Shown here piece after piece: positions 8,338 to 17,600 of a stretch of 64,000 nt of DNA. The stretch lies in assembly GCA_913061415.1 (NCBI GenBank), contig CAJXUD010000002.1:372001-436000 (forward strand), given 5' to 3'. The notes beneath the pieces are model-generated. The model worked only from the letters and a program-made list of their open reading frames with translations. It was not told the origin of the DNA and ran no database searches. A program made the position numbers and the translations under genes. How positions within the stretch are numbered: the first letter of the stretch is position 1; every line of letters begins with the position of its first letter. The stretch is from an uncultured Oleispira sp. GTDB taxonomy: Bacteria > Pseudomonadota > Gammaproteobacteria > Pseudomonadales > Oceanobacteraceae.

Positions 8338-9287
8338 CCTGCATTCTTTAAGCGGTTTGCGTGGCTACGAAAAACCGTAAGTGGGTCTGTGGAGAATAAA
8401 TGATGAATGCCTAGAAGCATATTCACTTCATCTAAATGATTCATTTTAAAATCATCACGAATAACCATGCCTAGGTGGCTGCTGCAGCTTCCTACTAAGC
8501 CGTCATTTTTAACGCCTGCAGGGAAAAACAGTGATGTTGTTGCAGTGATTAAATCTAATGGATCAAAGATGTTAGTCGATGGCTTAGCACCACTCCAAGA
8601 ATAATAACGAATGCCGTTATCAACATACGCGCCTTCACCACACGCACTGGTTGGAATTCCACCCGGGTGTCTTTGGTTAAATGCGGTTGTTTCTGCGGTC
8701 GTCATAGAGGCTAAAGAAGCCATAATGTCTTGGTCATAATCACCACCTGAAAGAAGATCAATCACACCGGCAAGGGCATTACCTAGAGTTTCAATCACAC
8801 CCGCCATAAAACCGGACTGGTTAGACCAATCGGCCAGCGTATCAGCAACAGGCGTTCCTTTATTAACACCAGCAATAGACGTTACAGAAGCTACTAGATC
8901 AGGTCTTACTGAAGCAACATAGCGTATTGTTGGACCACCGTGGCTGTGACCAATTAAATTAACTTTTTTAGCACCACTAATGGCTAAAATTCGTTCGATC
9001 TGAGGGATCAGCTGCTCACCACGAACCTCAGGAGAATTGGAGTTAGAAACCGTGGTTAAATACACTTCGGCACCATCGGCACGTAACGTTTCTGGAACTT
9101 TGTGCCAATATTTAATACCTAGTAGACTGTCAAAACCATACAACCCGTGGGTTAATACAATTGGATGCTTAGTTTTAGTATAGGTAGAAGGTTTATCCCA
9201 CCACCAAGCTTGGCTTGATGCAGAGAAAAACATTAGGACTGAGAATAAAGCTAAACTTAGATGTTTCATTAAAGCTAGTTGCTTCAT
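8331..9287 (-). CDS. lipA: Secreted triacylglycerol lipase, family I.1/I.2
   Basis: Extracellular alpha/beta-hydrolase that cleaves triacylglycerols and needs the neighbouring foldase. Signal peptide at residues 1-27 (ends SSQA). Oxyanion segment LTHGLYGF, nucleophile elbow GHSHGG with Ser115, catalytic Asp262 in NDGLVG and His284 in MNHLDEVN. Cys216 and Cys268 match the conserved disulphide pair of Pseudomonas lipases. 318 residues with signal is typical. The first ATG has GAGG seven bases upstream; an internal ATG at 9269 lacks this. Export would be by Sec and a type II system not in this window. Confidence 0.95.
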   Translation of the reverse strand: MKQLALMKHLSLALFSVLMFFSASSQAWWWDKPSTYTKTKHPIVLTHGLYGFDSLLGIKYWHKVPETLRADGAEVYLTTVSNSNSPEVRGEQLIPQIERILAISGAKKVNLIGHSHGGPTIRYVASVRPDLVASVTSIAGVNKGTPVADTLADWSNQSGFMAGVIETLGNALAGVIDLLSGGDYDQDIMASLASMTTAETTAFNQRHPGGIPTSACGEGAYVDNGIRYYSWSGAKPSTNIFDPLDLITATTSLFFPAGVKNDGLVGSCSSHLGMVIRDDFKMNHLDEVNMLLGIHHLFSTDPLTVFRSHANRLKNAGL

Positions 9288-9479
9288 GGAGGTGCCTCAT
9301 TTGTATTTATTATTAGGTACCTAAAACCTAGTTGAATGAGGTGATTTTTACGAGCTTTGATTGCGACATTTATACATTTGTTCGGTTAAAAACTCATTAT
9401 TTAGACTTAATACGACACTAAAGGGCCTCGGAGCACATTAGTTCCAATGTATTAGTTGTGGTTATTATTCATACAAAGC

Positions 9480-9507
9480 GCGCCTATTTAATAATTAGGC
9501 GCATTTT
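9480..9507 (-). terminator. Hairpin downstream of the nitronate monooxygenase-like gene
   Basis: GCGCCTA (9480-9486) and TAGGCGC (9496-9502) form a perfect 7-bp stem with a 9-base A/T loop, 50-70 bases past the stop at 9552 on the minus strand. The U-tract is short on either strand (ATTTTC on plus, GCTTTG on minus), so termination is plausible but not certain. Confidence 0.4.
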
Positions 9508-9512
9508 CTCTA

Positions 9513-9540
9513 CTAGGTTCTCAATACTAGATTCTCAATA
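9513..9540 (-). repeat. 14-bp tandem duplication 11 bp after the 9552 stop
   Basis: CTAGGTTCTCAATA (9513-9526) is followed directly by CTAGATTCTCAATA (9527-9540), 13 of 14 identical, and a partial third copy may precede it. On the minus strand each unit contains TGA and TAG. The 14-base period shifts the reading frame between copies. Confidence 0.8.
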
Positions 9541-9551
9541 AACGCTAGATC

Positions 9552-10589
9552 TTAGCGACCTAAGCGCTGAGCATTTTTATCATGTACTTGCTCGGCATCT
9601 TGGCGAATCTTATCAAAGATTTGCTGCACACTCGGTTGGTCGTTAATCAAACCTTGTGTTTGACCAATAAATTGAACTCCCTTCTTATAATCGCCATCAA
9701 CCGTCGCCGCTTTTAAGCGAGGAACAGCAGCACCAAAATACGCCAACAACTTTACTTTATCGACCATCGCGAGCATACCCACAAAAATCTTCCAGATAGG
9801 TTGCTTTACAATCGCTGCAGCCTTCATTGCTTCAATACAGGCAACAAAAAAGTTCATGGGTTTTTTAGTTGCTTTTATCGACTCAGGAGTGCGCATGACA
9901 CGAGCATGTATTCCATCAAAGTTTTTCGAATAGATCGTATCCTGCTCGGTTTTTTTCACCACAGCGTCTTTCATATTTTGATGAAGCGGACTATCAGAAC
10001 TGGTTGCCAATCGCGAGCCCATTGCCACGCCTTCGGCACCTAATGAAAAAGCAGCCATCAAGCCTCTTGCATCAGCAAAGCCACCAGTTGCAATGACAGG
10101 AATATTAACCGCTTGGCTAATCGCAGGCACCAATACCAAAGACGTTACATCACCACCATGAGCCGCGGCTTCATGCCCTGTCACCATTAGCGCATCTGCA
10201 CCACTGGCTTGGGCCGATAAAGCATGCTTTTCTGTAACGACTGTCGCAATGACCTTGGCACCATAGGCATGGGCACGCTCGATCAACTTATCGCCCTTAC
10301 CTAGAGAAAAGTTAATAACCGGTACTTTTTCTTCAATGGCAATGTAGGCATTTTCTTCTGCACCTGGCATTAAGAGCGTGACACCAATACCAAAAGGCTT
10401 ATCGGTTAGTTGACGAATTGTAGCGATGGCTTCACGTGTTTCATCGGGTGTTAACGGGCCACTGGCTAAAATGCCCAAGCCACCAGCATTAGAAACCGCT
10501 GCAACTAGCTCAGGCGTAGAAATCCAGCTCATGCCAGGCAAGATGATTGGCATTTCTATGCCTAATAGGTCGGTGATTGCTGTTTTCAC
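9552..10589 (-). CDS. Nitronate monooxygenase / 2-nitropropane dioxygenase-family flavoprotein
   Basis: FMN-dependent TIM-barrel enzyme of the NMO/FabK/2-NPD family. Substrate binding and FMN motifs: ILPGMSWIS near the N-terminus, GHEAAAHGG (about residues 158-166, carrying the usual active-site His), and the FMN phosphate loop ATGGFADARG followed by GAEGVAMGSRL. 345 residues fits. Whether it oxidises nitronates or acts in enoyl reduction cannot be told from sequence. The class I signature GHEAGGH is changed to GHEAAAH. It is a single gene, and no fatty-acid synthesis cluster surrounds it. Confidence 0.82.
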   Translation of the reverse strand: MKTAITDLLGIEMPIILPGMSWISTPELVAAVSNAGGLGILASGPLTPDETREAIATIRQLTDKPFGIGVTLLMPGAEENAYIAIEEKVPVINFSLGKGDKLIERAHAYGAKVIATVVTEKHALSAQASGADALMVTGHEAAAHGGDVTSLVLVPAISQAVNIPVIATGGFADARGLMAAFSLGAEGVAMGSRLATSSDSPLHQNMKDAVVKKTEQDTIYSKNFDGIHARVMRTPESIKATKKPMNFFVACIEAMKAAAIVKQPIWKIFVGMLAMVDKVKLLAYFGAAVPRLKAATVDGDYKKGVQFIGQTQGLINDQPSVQQIFDKIRQDAEQVHDKNAQRLGR

Positions 10590-10720
10590 AGTAGCCTCTG
10601 AATTTTAAAAAGCGGTCACTTTACCGATTATTCATCTTTTAGGCTAGAAACAAACAGAATTTTGGAGGTTGTAGATTTTATTTTTGGCGTGTTAAAAGAA
10701 GGGCATTTAGTTAAATAAGC

Positions 10721-11023
10721 TTAACGATTTTGTTGAATATAATTAAGAAACATCTGCTGTCGCTGCTGAGGTGTCATACTGCGAAGCTGTTTTACATGTT
10801 GTTGGCGTTCAATTGATGGTCGCGGAGAAGCGGTAGGCGTCATCGTGCTATAAAATTGGTTTAACGCACGCTGTTGCTCTGGGCGCTGATTGTTCCAAGT
10901 AATTTTATTAGCGCTTTGTGCACCTGAAAACTCAGACAAATCAGTAATGGGCTTTAAGGCCACATCTGCAGAGGCCAGAGAAATAACGAAAAATCCCGCT
11001 AAAACTCTTAATAAATTATGCAT
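10721..11023 (-). CDS. Small exported protein, DUF3106-like
   Basis: 100-residue protein with an N-terminal hydrophobic signal (ends near LASADVALK) and a polar Gln/Arg-rich mature part. It has WNNQRPEQQRAL and later LRSMTPQQRQQM, a W-x-PEQQ...MTPQQRQ pattern like the DUF3106 periplasmic family. Function is unknown. There is no obvious Shine-Dalgarno, but a TATAAT is present just upstream. It stands alone between the nitronate monooxygenase-like gene and cpxA. Confidence 0.6.
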   Translation of the reverse strand: MHNLLRVLAGFFVISLASADVALKPITDLSEFSGAQSANKITWNNQRPEQQRALNQFYSTMTPTASPRPSIERQQHVKQLRSMTPQQRQQMFLNYIQQNR

Positions 11024-11282
11024 GTATTATAATTACTCAAATGTTTATTTATAGCATCCTTTCTAATCTGGCAAGCACTTGCTTAGCCACTTAACAACGC
11101 TACTAACTCGTGATGAGAATTTTAAAAATTGCGTATGTCTTATGATTTTACTAACTATTGTTTAAATGTCACGTCATCAAAAGGTAAATTGTGACCGTTA
11201 GCCCATCTAACTGATGTTCAGTAATAGCCTCCGGTCAATGAGCGCATTAAGTCTACATTCGTGTGTAAGCTCTATCTGTGTG

Positions 11283-12659
11283 TCAATTATAGTAACGATT
11301 AAGATAACAGCAAATTTCTAAACCACCCTCAGGATGGTTACGTATAGCCATATGTCCATCGTGGCTTCGTACGACTCGATGCGCAATCGCCATTCCCAAT
11401 CCATAGCCTCTGCCGCCACTTTGCTGTTGCTGCATATTTTGCCCGGTGCGCTCTCTAGCATGTTCGGCGCGATAAAATGGTTGGGTTAAATGTTCGATAT
11501 GCTCTTCAGCAACCCCAGGACCATGGTCTCTAACGATAATGGCAAAATCACTGTCGATTGCTTTAATAGTGATTTCTACTTTTGTATTATCGAAGGTATG
11601 CAATAACGCATTACGTATTAGGTTCTCAAAAGCGGAGCTTAATAATTTGGCGTCGGCCATGACCAAGCAAGTAGTTTTAGGGTTATTAAGCTCGATAACC
11701 TGAGCTTGTTGCTCAAAATGCGCATCTTTAACAATCTGACTCACTATCGTTACTAAATCAATTAGCTGCCACTGTTCTGGATGCCGCTCTACTTCCAGTT
11801 TGGCCAAGAGTAAGATGTCGGCAATCAAATCGTTTACTCGCCCAGTTTCTAATTCAATTCTGTCTAAGTATTCTATAACCTCATTACTTGCGTCTAAGCG
11901 GGCTAACTCGGTCGCTATTTGCAGTCGTGCTAATGGCGAGCGTAGTTCATGAGAAATATCACGCAACAGTCCTTTTTGATCTGATAAAAGGGCTTGCAGC
12001 CTATCGGCCATAACATCAAACTCTCGGCTTAGGTCACCAATTTCATCACGTCGATGACGTAATTTCTCACCTGATCGAGCGGTTAAATCACCGCCAGAAA
12101 TGGCCATTACGGTTTTTTGCAATCGACGCATGGGGCGTGCTAAATAGCTGGACAATATAAACCCAACAAAACCAAAGAAGAGAATCGCAACTGACAACCC
12201 TAAGGCGATATAGCTTTTCACATCGAGTACAGAGAAAGGGTGGAGGAATTCAACGACCAATAAATACAGCCCTTGGTCGGATGCAAGTGGAGCTTTCACT
12301 AAGATTTCGCTACGGTTCAAAGGTTGTACTTTGACGTGATATTGACTCGCGGAGAAGGCGTAGTCAGAAACTGATTTGGGGACTTGTCCACCCGAAATAC
12401 TGATACCTTTTCGATCAAACACATAGGCGTTGACACTCGGGTGTTGCTCAAATGTGATCAACCATTCAATCAATAAAGGTTCACCACCGCGCTGCAACAT
12501 AAGTTGGGCCGAAGAAATATAGCCCTCTGTTGGTGCAATGATATTATTGGTTTCGTTTGATAATTGCCGATAGAACACCGCATATGCCAAGGTAACCAAT
12601 GTTGCAAGAACACTGGTTAAGACGAATGCAAAATAGATTTTCCAATACAGTCCGCGCAT
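11283..12659 (-). CDS. cpxA: Envelope-stress sensor histidine kinase, CpxA-like
   Basis: Inner-membrane kinase pairing with the CpxR-like regulator 54 bp upstream. TM1 at residues 7-28, periplasmic sensor to about 150, TM2 at about 150-172, HAMP, then H box LRDISHELRSPLARLQ, N box NLIRNALLH, G1 RDHGPGV and G2 GRGYGLGMAIA. 458 residues against 457 in E. coli CpxA, with the same DISHELR-PL-RLQ box. The periplasmic part is only weakly similar to E. coli, so the stimulus may differ. No CpxP-like gene is adjacent. Confidence 0.85.
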   Translation of the reverse strand: MRGLYWKIYFAFVLTSVLATLVTLAYAVFYRQLSNETNNIIAPTEGYISSAQLMLQRGGEPLLIEWLITFEQHPSVNAYVFDRKGISISGGQVPKSVSDYAFSASQYHVKVQPLNRSEILVKAPLASDQGLYLLVVEFLHPFSVLDVKSYIALGLSVAILFFGFVGFILSSYLARPMRRLQKTVMAISGGDLTARSGEKLRHRRDEIGDLSREFDVMADRLQALLSDQKGLLRDISHELRSPLARLQIATELARLDASNEVIEYLDRIELETGRVNDLIADILLLAKLEVERHPEQWQLIDLVTIVSQIVKDAHFEQQAQVIELNNPKTTCLVMADAKLLSSAFENLIRNALLHTFDNTKVEITIKAIDSDFAIIVRDHGPGVAEEHIEHLTQPFYRAEHARERTGQNMQQQQSGGRGYGLGMAIAHRVVRSHDGHMAIRNHPEGGLEICCYLNRYYN

Positions 12660-12713
12660 TACACGATCACTTACTAGTCATATTAATTTAAAGGCCGTAT
12701 TCAATAAAAACTA

Positions 12714-13403
12714 TTATGCATCGGCTGAAATATACATATAGCCAACACCACGAATGGTCTTTATACGGGCTTTACCGTCGTCATGACTGCCTAATTTTTT
12801 GCGTAAGTTACTTAAATGCATGTCTAGACTGCGATCAAATAAGGTTAAAGATCGCGACATCGCTTCTTCTGCTAACTGATTTTTCTCTACCACTTTGCCT
12901 AAATGAGAAATTAGCGTATTAAGAATATTATACTCGGTGACGGTTAGCTCTAATGCTTCATCATTCTTTAAAACTTGATGCTGGCTATGGTCGATCACCA
13001 ATTCATCAATTTCAATCACGCCACTGGTTTTAGCTTTAGCGTCTGTCTTAGTCCGGCGCAATACCGCACGTAAGCGCGCCAGCAGCTCTCGAGGATTACA
13101 CGGTTTAGGAAGATAGTCATCGGCTCCAATTTCTAGTCCGACAATACGATCCATCTCATCGCCTTTTGCGGTCAACATCACTACAGGAAGCTGACTGCTT
13201 TTACGTAATTCGGTTAACACATCTAAACCACTCATGCCCGGCAGCATAATATCTAGAATCATCGCATCATACGATTTGGCTAAGCCCTGCTTGAGACCTT
13301 CCGGGCCAGTATGCACCTGATCAACCTCAATACCTTCGCGTACAAGGTAGCGTGCAAGCAACTCGCACAGCTCTTGATCATCGTCGACTAAAAGAATCTT
13401 CAT
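12714..13403 (-). CDS. cpxR: Response regulator, CpxR-like
   Basis: OmpR-family transcription factor. Receiver: acidic pair Asp8-Asp9 (LVDDDQ), phospho-acceptor near Asp51 (MILDIMLPGMSG), LTAKGDEMDR and DDYLPKPC with the conserved Lys. The C-terminal winged helix includes SLTLFDRSLDMHLSNLRKKLG and ends TIRGVGYMY, very close to the CpxR recognition-helix region (LTPFDRAIDMHISNLRRKL). 229 residues against 232 in E. coli. It heads a cpxR-cpxA operon on the minus strand. No clear GTAAA-N5-GTAAA box is visible upstream. Confidence 0.88.
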   Translation of the reverse strand: MKILLVDDDQELCELLARYLVREGIEVDQVHTGPEGLKQGLAKSYDAMILDIMLPGMSGLDVLTELRKSSQLPVVMLTAKGDEMDRIVGLEIGADDYLPKPCNPRELLARLRAVLRRTKTDAKAKTSGVIEIDELVIDHSQHQVLKNDEALELTVTEYNILNTLISHLGKVVEKNQLAEEAMSRSLTLFDRSLDMHLSNLRKKLGSHDDGKARIKTIRGVGYMYISADA

Positions 13404-13496
13404 TTAATACTTCCTTTTTTTATTACTCGCATTAAATAAGGAATCTCAAATTTTGCAAGGATTCTCGACTGACACACGATTTCTTTACCTTTTCTA

Positions 13497-13527
13497 AACA
13501 CTTACCTCAACACTTACCTCAACACTT
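13497..13527 (-). repeat. 12-bp tandem repeat, 2.6 copies, after the comFB-like stop
   Basis: AACACTTACCTC occurs twice in tandem (13497-13508, 13509-13520), followed by AACACTT (13521-13527). It ends 13 bases from the stop codon of the ComFB-like gene, and each full unit holds a TGA on that gene's strand. The two full copies are identical. Confidence 0.85.
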
Positions 13528-13540
13528 GTCAGGATCGTGA

Positions 13541-13816
13541 TTAATCTAAGCGTGAATGTTTCTCAACAAACGCAATGGCCTCGGTGACGACTTGCGAAAC
13601 TCGCTGCTTCACCTCAAATAATTCATTCGGTGACATATAAAACGCCATATCCACCTCATAGCGAAAATACTTAGGCGGTAGCCTATTGAGCGCAACGCAG
13701 GCCACATCGGCCATAAAATCCATAGCAGGTGGCTTCACTCGAGAAGCAAGCTGTGCGCGTATTTCTTCTGAGACAACCAGCTCATAATAATTACTTATGT
13801 GATTTACAATTGCCAT
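13541..13816 (-). CDS. ComFB-like protein (late competence protein family)
   Basis: 91-residue cytoplasmic protein matching the ComFB family by its central DVACVALNRLPPKYFRY block (usual form DVACLALNRLPPRYVRH), followed by VDMAFYMSP. Family members are small helical dimers found beside competence or type IV pilus genes, and some have been proposed to bind cyclic dinucleotides. Here it is a lone gene, but a large PilZ/GGDEF/EAL protein starts 0.8 kb away, which makes a cyclic-di-GMP link attractive though unproved. A strong inverted repeat lies upstream. Confidence 0.8.
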   Translation of the reverse strand: MAIVNHISNYYELVVSEEIRAQLASRVKPPAMDFMADVACVALNRLPPKYFRYEVDMAFYMSPNELFEVKQRVSQVVTEAIAFVEKHSRLD

Positions 13817-13835
13817 AACTCGCTCCTTGATGATA

Positions 13836-13895
13836 ATTATTACTTTAGCCTATCTACTAGCGTCTGTATTTATACCGAAGATAAAAAGTAATAAT
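13836..13895. promoter_or_regulatory. 11-bp inverted repeat upstream of the ComFB-like gene
   Basis: ATTATTACTTT (13836-13846) and AAAGTAATAAT (13885-13895) are exact reverse complements 38 bases apart, 20 bp before the ComFB-like start. It could be a pair of operator half-sites or a long-loop hairpin in the leader. No regulator is identified. Confidence 0.4.
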
Positions 13896-13967
13896 GGCAC
13901 AAGTTCACACCTAGCTAGGAAATATTAATAAGATAATAAATGACGCAAGACTCTGTTATTTTTTATC

Positions 13968-13983
13968 AGTATTAATAAATACT
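13968..13983 (-). other. Short hairpin over the rhodanese stop codon
   Basis: AGTATT/AATACT, a 6-bp perfect stem with a 4-base loop, includes the TAA stop. On the minus strand it is followed after GAT by an A-rich rather than U-rich run, so it is not a canonical terminator. Confidence 0.3.
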
Positions 13984-14358
13984 AGGATCGACTTCTACTA
14001 GGTGTACATCCCCAGTCCAGCCATCAAAACCTCCTATTAACATCTCAACTTGGGTAAACCCCATTTGCTTTAACGTATAAGCTGCTAAAGTACTACGACC
14101 ACCATTTTTGCAATAAATTAAAATAGCACGCTGTGGATCGCATAAATCTGGATGATCCCCTACTTTAAACTCTAAGACTCCTCTTGGAATACTCGTAGCG
14201 CTTGGTAAATGTCCAAGCTGGAATTCAGCAGGTTCACGAACATCTAGAATCAGGGCTTCTAGGGCAATTAATGCCTCAGCTCGCTCTGCGTCTACTACAG
14301 TAATTTCAGCACGTGCTTCACTTAATAAATCATCTCGGGTTTTTACTGAATCACTCAT
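13972..14358 (-). CDS. Single-domain rhodanese-like sulfurtransferase
   Basis: Rhodanese domain occupying residues about 25-120 of 128. DVREPAEFQLGHLPSA is the usual substrate-side signature, and the active-site loop YCKNGGRS carries nucleophile Cys83. It has no signal peptide, so it is cytoplasmic. Such proteins move persulfide sulfur, but partners cannot be predicted here. It is a lone gene between the ComFB-like gene and the divergent PilZ/GGDEF/EAL gene. Confidence 0.88.
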   Translation of the reverse strand: MSDSVKTRDDLLSEARAEITVVDAERAEALIALEALILDVREPAEFQLGHLPSATSIPRGVLEFKVGDHPDLCDPQRAILIYCKNGGRSTLAAYTLKQMGFTQVEMLIGGFDGWTGDVHLVEVDPSIY

Positions 14359-14622
14359 AATCTGCCTATATAACTATTGGGTTATTTAGTAGCATAGCAA
14401 GCTTCTGCTGTTAAGTCATAATACCGCGTTCATGATGATATTTTACATTATAATCGAATGATCTATGACACAATAATATGAGTAACTTTTGCTACTAAGC
14501 TAGTTCTATTAAGCTAGCACGGTTTTATGCGATTTATGTCACTACTTATTTTTCACAGTTTATAAAATCAAGCATATACTCAATTGATGGGTTCGATCAT
14601 TAACAACACTGGATTAGGCAAA

Positions 14623-17600
14623 ATGGAAAATCGCGCGCACCCCAGATTTGAAAGCCATGTTGAAGCAACATTAGTAACTCCTGATGGCTCTTCTCTCGCG
14701 TGTCATATTGCCGATTTTTCACAAGATGGTTTGAGAATCTATTGGCATAGTGACAATGATCTGCAATTACAAAGCGGTGAAGCACTTCAACTGCAGGCGA
14801 CCTTAGATAATTCTGCACTCAACATGTCAGCGAGTTGTTTGTATCAAGATGGATGCAGCGCAGGCTTAGAACTGAATAATCCTACCCAAGACACGTTTCT
14901 AAAATTGCGCAGTATTAATCAGGGAAATCGAGATCACTCTGCCCTTTCAAGAGAAGACCAAAACCGTTATTCAAAGCTGTTTCAGCAGCGTATCAAAGAA
15001 AGCTCTCAATCCATTATTAAACAATGGCACTCTGACTTTTTAGATGAACTGTTTAAGCTGGTCAGTTCAGCACCAAATAATAGCGAACAGCAAGCGATCT
15101 ACAGCGCTGAAAGCAATGTTACGAAGCGCAGCACTCAGATTCAAGTGAGCTTCATTAATGCCATCTCAGAGCAATTGTCACGCTGGCTTGATCAGCTGCC
15201 ACAAATTTCCACTGATAGAGATCCACAAAAAAGTACTTCTGATCAAAAATTATCACTCGTACAAGAAGACGACTTTGAGGACTGGCTACAAGCAAAGGTT
15301 GCCAGTACTAATATACAATCCAAACTAAGTCATGCTTCATTTGAAATGCGCCAATTATTGGATATGATTTCAGGAGCACCCATTGAAAATTGCTTCAACC
15401 CACTAAGCGCACAAATCATCACTGAAGCGTTCCGGGCAGCGATTGAACCGTTACCTATCGAAAAAAATATTCGCAGAATTGCGTTTGAAGTTTTTCAGTT
15501 GGTCGCTAGCCAGCAATTACAATTAGCGTATCAATCTTTTATTAAGCAAGTTGATATCCCGCTCGTCTTTCGTAATCGTCCACGTAAAAATGCACCACAA
15601 GCTCCGGCCTCACCACCCAGTATCACTGACAATACCGTCGATGGGACTGAACCACAGATTTTGCCGTCATCAGCAGCGGCACAGGTAGATCCAAATCGTG
15701 GTTATTACCAAGCGCCAGAAACATCCGGAACCATGAATGAGTTTCGCCAGCATCAATCTGAAGCTCAGCAGGCTTATAACAACATCCAGAGTTTATTAGC
15801 GATGCGCCAGCAACGCTATAGCGCTAATACCGCCAATAATGACGCTCAGCCGACCTTACCGTCAGCAGACCATCAGCAAGTTCAATCTGCTCTGCAGCAA
15901 ATTTGGCAGGAGCCTGAAACTCACCCAGGCACCGTTCGTCAAAATTTAGAACAAGCGTTAGCGTCAAAAGAAATGGGGCTTTCAGGAACCGATCGCGAAG
16001 CCATTGATACACTTGAGCACGTCACCCAAAATATTGTCGAAAGTGATAAAACCTCGGCCTTCATTAAACCGTTGATTGCTCAGTTAGAACAACCGCTATC
16101 GATGATGATGCTACGCGACCCCAGTATGATGTTTAATCCAACTCACCCTGGGCGAATAGCACTAAATTCAATGTCCAAGCTTGGTCGTATGACAACGACC
16201 GGCCAAGACATCATCAGTGATCAATTGCATCAGCTAGTTAAAAATATTGATTCCAGCAGCAGCCCTGAGTTGCTTGAAGAACAGCTTCAATATTTACAAT
16301 CAGGTATTGATACGCTTTTAGTTGAAGCAGAACGCCGTGCGAAGATGAACGCTGATCGTGTTGCCCAAGCCGCTGAGGGTGAATTTAAGGTAGAACAAGC
16401 TCGTCAGACAATTACGCGTTTAATTAGCAAAGATACATCAGGCAAAACACTACCCACTATTGTTATGGAGTGGTTAGAGCAAGGCTGGAAGCCTCTACTC
16501 ACACTCATTTTTCTTCGTGAAAGTAGTGAAAGCAAACGCTTTAGAGGAGCCGTTAAGCTCTATCGACAAGTTTTATCTCTTTTCGGCCCTACCAATGCAG
16601 GACGCAAAGAGCTATTAGAGCGTTTTTATCAGTTAATTAAACTGATGCATCATGAGCTCGACCAACTTAATGGTGAGCAGCCAGAGCATTGCCGCTGGCA
16701 TAACGAAATTAATCTCGCCGCTGAACAGCACTTAGAAACAGGCAGCATTAAGGAAGTCATTGACGTGCCTACAGCGGCCATAGAAGAGTCTCCCACTTTT
16801 GAAGGCAAGGGAGTTCGTCGTGCTCTTAATCTGCAAGTAGGCGATTGGCTTCTCTTGGTTGAGACCGACTTAAACGTCTCTGTGGTTTGGATGGCGGAAG
16901 ACGGATCTCGATTTGCCTGTGTGAACCATGCCGGTATGAAGGTTGTTGATTTTACTTTAGAGCGACTAGCAGATGCGCTTGATGATGGCTCGGTGAAACG
17001 CCTTTACGAACAAGAAGAGTCTGCGGTTGACGAAAGTTTAGATGCCCTCGTTCAACAAATTTATAATGAACTCTCTGCTCAAGCAAATACCGATGCGTTG
17101 ACAAAAATTAATACTCGCCAGTTCTTCATGCGTCACTTGAAAGAAGAAGCGGCACGCTCTCATCGTTCGAATTTAACACATACCTTGTGTATGATCGATA
17201 TTGATCAGTTCAAACTGATTAATAATGAATACGGTGTTGAAGGCGGTGATGAATGCTTAAAAGCCATTGCCAAAGTACTTCTTAAAAAGGCCACTAACCC
17301 AATTAACTGTGCCCGAATGGGCAGTAACGAATTTGCCATTTTATTCCAAAACGCAGAGCTTCACGAAGGTGAAGAACAGGCACAAGCACTTAAAAACGAA
17401 ATAGAAGAGCTGGATATTTTCAGTAACTCACATAAATTCCGCATACACTTAAGCATGGGGGTTTCTGAGCTGAGTTATCAAATTAATGATGAAATTGATC
17501 TCGTTTCTTTTGCTGAATCAGCCTGTTTATTAGCGAAGCAAAAAGGTGGCAGCCGAGTATACCGCTACGTCGAAGATGACAATGCACGCATGAAGCGCGA

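Noticed and set aside
13404..13500. Possible CpxR autoregulatory box upstream of cpxR
   Set aside because: Only one good GTAAA half-site; the second would be GTTTA at a spacing of six, not five.
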